DNA from: SZUA-217 sp964194555
GTDB lineage: Bacteria > Actinomycetota > Acidimicrobiia > Spongiisociales > ZC4RG35
Reading direction: 5' to 3'
DNA length: 40,707 nucleotides
Assembly (NCBI GenBank): GCA_964194555.1
Contig: CAXMMT010000032.1
Location: 1-40,707 of the forward strand
How positions within the stretch are numbered: position 1 is the stretch's first letter; every line of letters begins with the position of its first letter. The translations under genes and the position numbers were made by a program. This document shows positions 38,972 to 40,707 of this stretch, piece by piece. The notes below the pieces were generated by a model, which was not told the origin of the DNA, made no database searches, and worked only from the letters and a program-made list of their open reading frames with translations.

Positions 38972-40689
38972 TGAGACCCATTAGGCAGGCTGCCAGTGGA
39001 CGACGTCTTCTGGTCCTCATCGCGATCACGACGATGCTCATGACGACGTTGGCGCCGTTGCCATCCGGCGCCGCCCTTCCCCCGGGCGGTACGTTCACCG
39101 ACGACGATGGCAATTTTCACGAAGGAGCCATCGAAGCGATTGCAGGCGCAGCCATCACCTTGGGTTGCAACCCACCTTTTGGTGATCGCTACTGCCCGGC
39201 GGACGATGTCGATCGCGGTGCGATGGCGGCGTTCCTGAGGCGTGCCATCGGTCCGCCGGATGCCGCGGTGGATTTCTTCAACGACGACAACGGATCACCT
39301 TTCGAGGCCGACATCAACGCGATCGCCCAAGCGGGGATCACCAACGGATGCAACCCGCCGCAAGGGGATGAGTTCTGTCCCAACCGCACACTGAGAAGAG
39401 ACGAGATGGCGGCGTTCCTGAGGCGTGCCATCGGGCTTCCGGATGCTGCGAAGGACTTCTTCAACGACGACAACGGATCACCTTTCGAAGCCGACATCAA
39501 CGCGATCGCCGAAGCCGGGATCACTACCGGATGCCGGATTGATGAGTACTGCCCCAACAGCACCCTGAGACGAGACGAGATGGCTTCGTTCCTTGCGCGA
39601 GCTTTCGATCTCACACAAATGACGCCACCGACCCGACCTGCCCTGGGATGGAGCCTGGTCGTGGGGGATCTCGACAGTCCCATCCAGGTTCTGGCTCCAC
39701 CCGGAGAGGCCAGGCTGCTAATCGCCGAGCAAGGCGGACTCATCAAGATATTCGAGAACGGCTCCATCTCTCAGACCCCTTTCCTGAATCTGCAATCTCA
39801 GGTCGAATTCGGTGGCGAAAAGGGTTTGTTATCCATGGCGGTCCACCCTGACTACCCGACAGACCGGCGTCTCTTTGTCTGGTATTACGCCCCTGACGAC
39901 CGCACCCGCATAGTCGAGTACGACATAGCGGCCGATCTCAAGAGCGCTTCTTCGCCCCGGACTGTGCTGTCCGTGGCCCAGCCCAACAGCAGCCACAACG
40001 GTGGCTTTCTCGCCTTTGGTGACGACGGGTTTCTCTACCTGGGTCTGGGTGACGGGGGCAGCGGGAACGATCCTGGAGGCAGGGCGCGCGATCTGACCAC
40101 TCTCCTCGGCAAGATGATCCGCATTGACGTGGACGGGGCACAGCCGTATGCCATCCCCCAGGACAATCCGTATGTTGGCATACCCGGTCTCGATGAGATC
40201 TGGGCTTCGGGGCTGCGCAACCCCTGGCGATGGTCGTTCGACGCTGGCCGGATGTACATCGGAGACGTTGGGCAGAGCACCCGTGAGGAGATCGATCTCG
40301 TTGAGGTGAAGCCGGTGGGCTATGACTTTGGCTGGGCTCGGTTCGAAGGGTCCGTCTGCAACCCCAACGACCCCGACCCCAGTTGCTCCAAGGACGGTCT
40401 CACTTTCCCGGTGGTTGAGTTGGACCGGTCAGCCGCCCGGAGCATCGTTGGTGGGATCGTCTACCGAGGAGCAACTGTCCGCTCTCTCGCCGGGTTCTAC
40501 ATCTATGCCGACACCTTCGTGGGCACGGTGAGAGCATTCCGACAGATCGGCGGGACGCCTGTTGAACAGGTCGACCTCGCCGGCCAGTTGAAGATGGACG
40601 GAATCGTGAGCTTCGGAACAGATGGCAACGGGGAGTTGCTGGTGGTCTCGCTATTCGATGGATCGATTTACCGTTTGACCGGAGGCTGA
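38971..40689 (+). CDS. SLH-anchored PQQ-dependent sugar dehydrogenase (fusion)
   Basis: A 572-residue exported protein. A signal peptide (about 10-32, LLVLIAITTMLMTTLAPL) precedes three SLH modules (about 35-210) and then a complete soluble aldose-dehydrogenase/GSDH six-bladed propeller (about 220-572). The latter shows LLIAEQGGLIKIFENG, GLLSMAVHPDYPTDRRLFV, SSHNGGFLAFGDDGFLYLGL with the probable catalytic His, GDGGSGNDPGGRA and GLRNPWRWSFD, all family hallmarks for PQQ and sugar binding. It would oxidise sugars or related alcohols at the cell surface using PQQ. No PQQ genes are nearby. The GTG start overlaps the previous stop by one base. Confidence 0.88.
   Translation: MRPIRQAASGRRLLVLIAITTMLMTTLAPLPSGAALPPGGTFTDDDGNFHEGAIEAIAGAAITLGCNPPFGDRYCPADDVDRGAMAAFLRRAIGPPDAAVDFFNDDNGSPFEADINAIAQAGITNGCNPPQGDEFCPNRTLRRDEMAAFLRRAIGLPDAAKDFFNDDNGSPFEADINAIAEAGITTGCRIDEYCPNSTLRRDEMASFLARAFDLTQMTPPTRPALGWSLVVGDLDSPIQVLAPPGEARLLIAEQGGLIKIFENGSISQTPFLNLQSQVEFGGEKGLLSMAVHPDYPTDRRLFVWYYAPDDRTRIVEYDIAADLKSASSPRTVLSVAQPNSSHNGGFLAFGDDGFLYLGLGDGGSGNDPGGRARDLTTLLGKMIRIDVDGAQPYAIPQDNPYVGIPGLDEIWASGLRNPWRWSFDAGRMYIGDVGQSTREEIDLVEVKPVGYDFGWARFEGSVCNPNDPDPSCSKDGLTFPVVELDRSAARSIVGGIVYRGATVRSLAGFYIYADTFVGTVRAFRQIGGTPVEQVDLAGQLKMDGIVSFGTDGNGELLVVSLFDGSIYRLTGG
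39223..39579 (+). repeat. two tandem SLH-coding repeat units (183 and 174 bp)
   Basis: Units start at ATGGCGGCGTTCCTGAGGCG (39223 and 39406). The block at 39275-39329 recurs 183 bp later with a single mismatch in the first 50 or so bases, including silent positions. This indicates recent duplication or gene conversion of an SLH module inside the dehydrogenase gene. Confidence 0.75.
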
Positions 40690-40707
40690 TCCCACAGACG
40701 ACAATGG

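Noticed and set aside
1..40707. tRNA, rRNA, prophage or IS genes
   Set aside because: No tRNA-like cloverleaf, rRNA core, integrase, phage structural or transposase motif was seen on reading either strand.

Overview
The window is dense, moderately high-G+C bacterial DNA that most resembles an uncultured Actinomycetota of the class Acidimicrobiia. The signs are two F420-type LLM oxidoreductases, a SUF system with SufU and a Rieske ferredoxin between sufD and sufC, surface proteins built from SLH modules ending in an MAAFL.RA motif, Thr-rich lipoprotein linkers, many GTG/TTG starts, and start codons placed 6-7 nt after a TANNNT -10 box. The taxonomic placement is inference. No rRNA, tRNA, CRISPR array, transposase or phage gene was seen, and no gap between genes exceeds about 260 bp.

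Layout. 1-6.2 kb: a truncated GNAT gene, a tandem pair of double-GNAT paralogues, a PEBP-like lipoprotein, a VOC protein, a RibD-type reductase, a class III aminotransferase and a small membrane protein. 6.1-8.7 kb: a primary-type sigma factor and a membrane-anchored putative glycoside hydrolase. 8.7-17.1 kb: iron-sulfur assembly split between strands: sufD-Rieske-sufC1-M42 peptidase, then fumC, on +, and sufU and sufC2-sufS on -. There are two SufC paralogues and no sufB. 17.1-23.0 kb: two LLM oxidoreductases flanking a cysD-cysN-cysC cassette that is itself bracketed by two direct copies of a 76-77 bp palindrome-bearing repeat. A TetR regulator follows, divergent from a large acyl-CoA dehydrogenase at 23.0-24.8 kb. 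24.9-26.5 kb: small unknown and zinc-ribbon proteins and an alpha/beta hydrolase. 26.6-31.0 kb: a lipoate module: dihydrolipoyl dehydrogenase, E2 acyltransferase and a LipB-LipA fusion protein that could make the lipoyl group on that E2. 31.2-32.3 kb: an M24 peptidase.

32.3-40.7 kb is the most unusual part. A seven-gene, almost entirely overlapping minus-strand operon encodes a MauE-like membrane protein, a Tat-exported Cys-rich protein resembling the methylamine dehydrogenase light chain fused to propeller-like repeats, a membrane-anchored MauD-like thioredoxin, a 23-residue hydrophobic microprotein, a multipass membrane protein, an unknown protein and an SLH protein. Divergent from it lie two more SLH proteins: an M15-type peptidase with FG-GAP repeats and an SLH-PQQ sugar dehydrogenase fusion. 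Together they look like an envelope-located oxidative-folding and redox module. This module is the best candidate for an undescribed system here.
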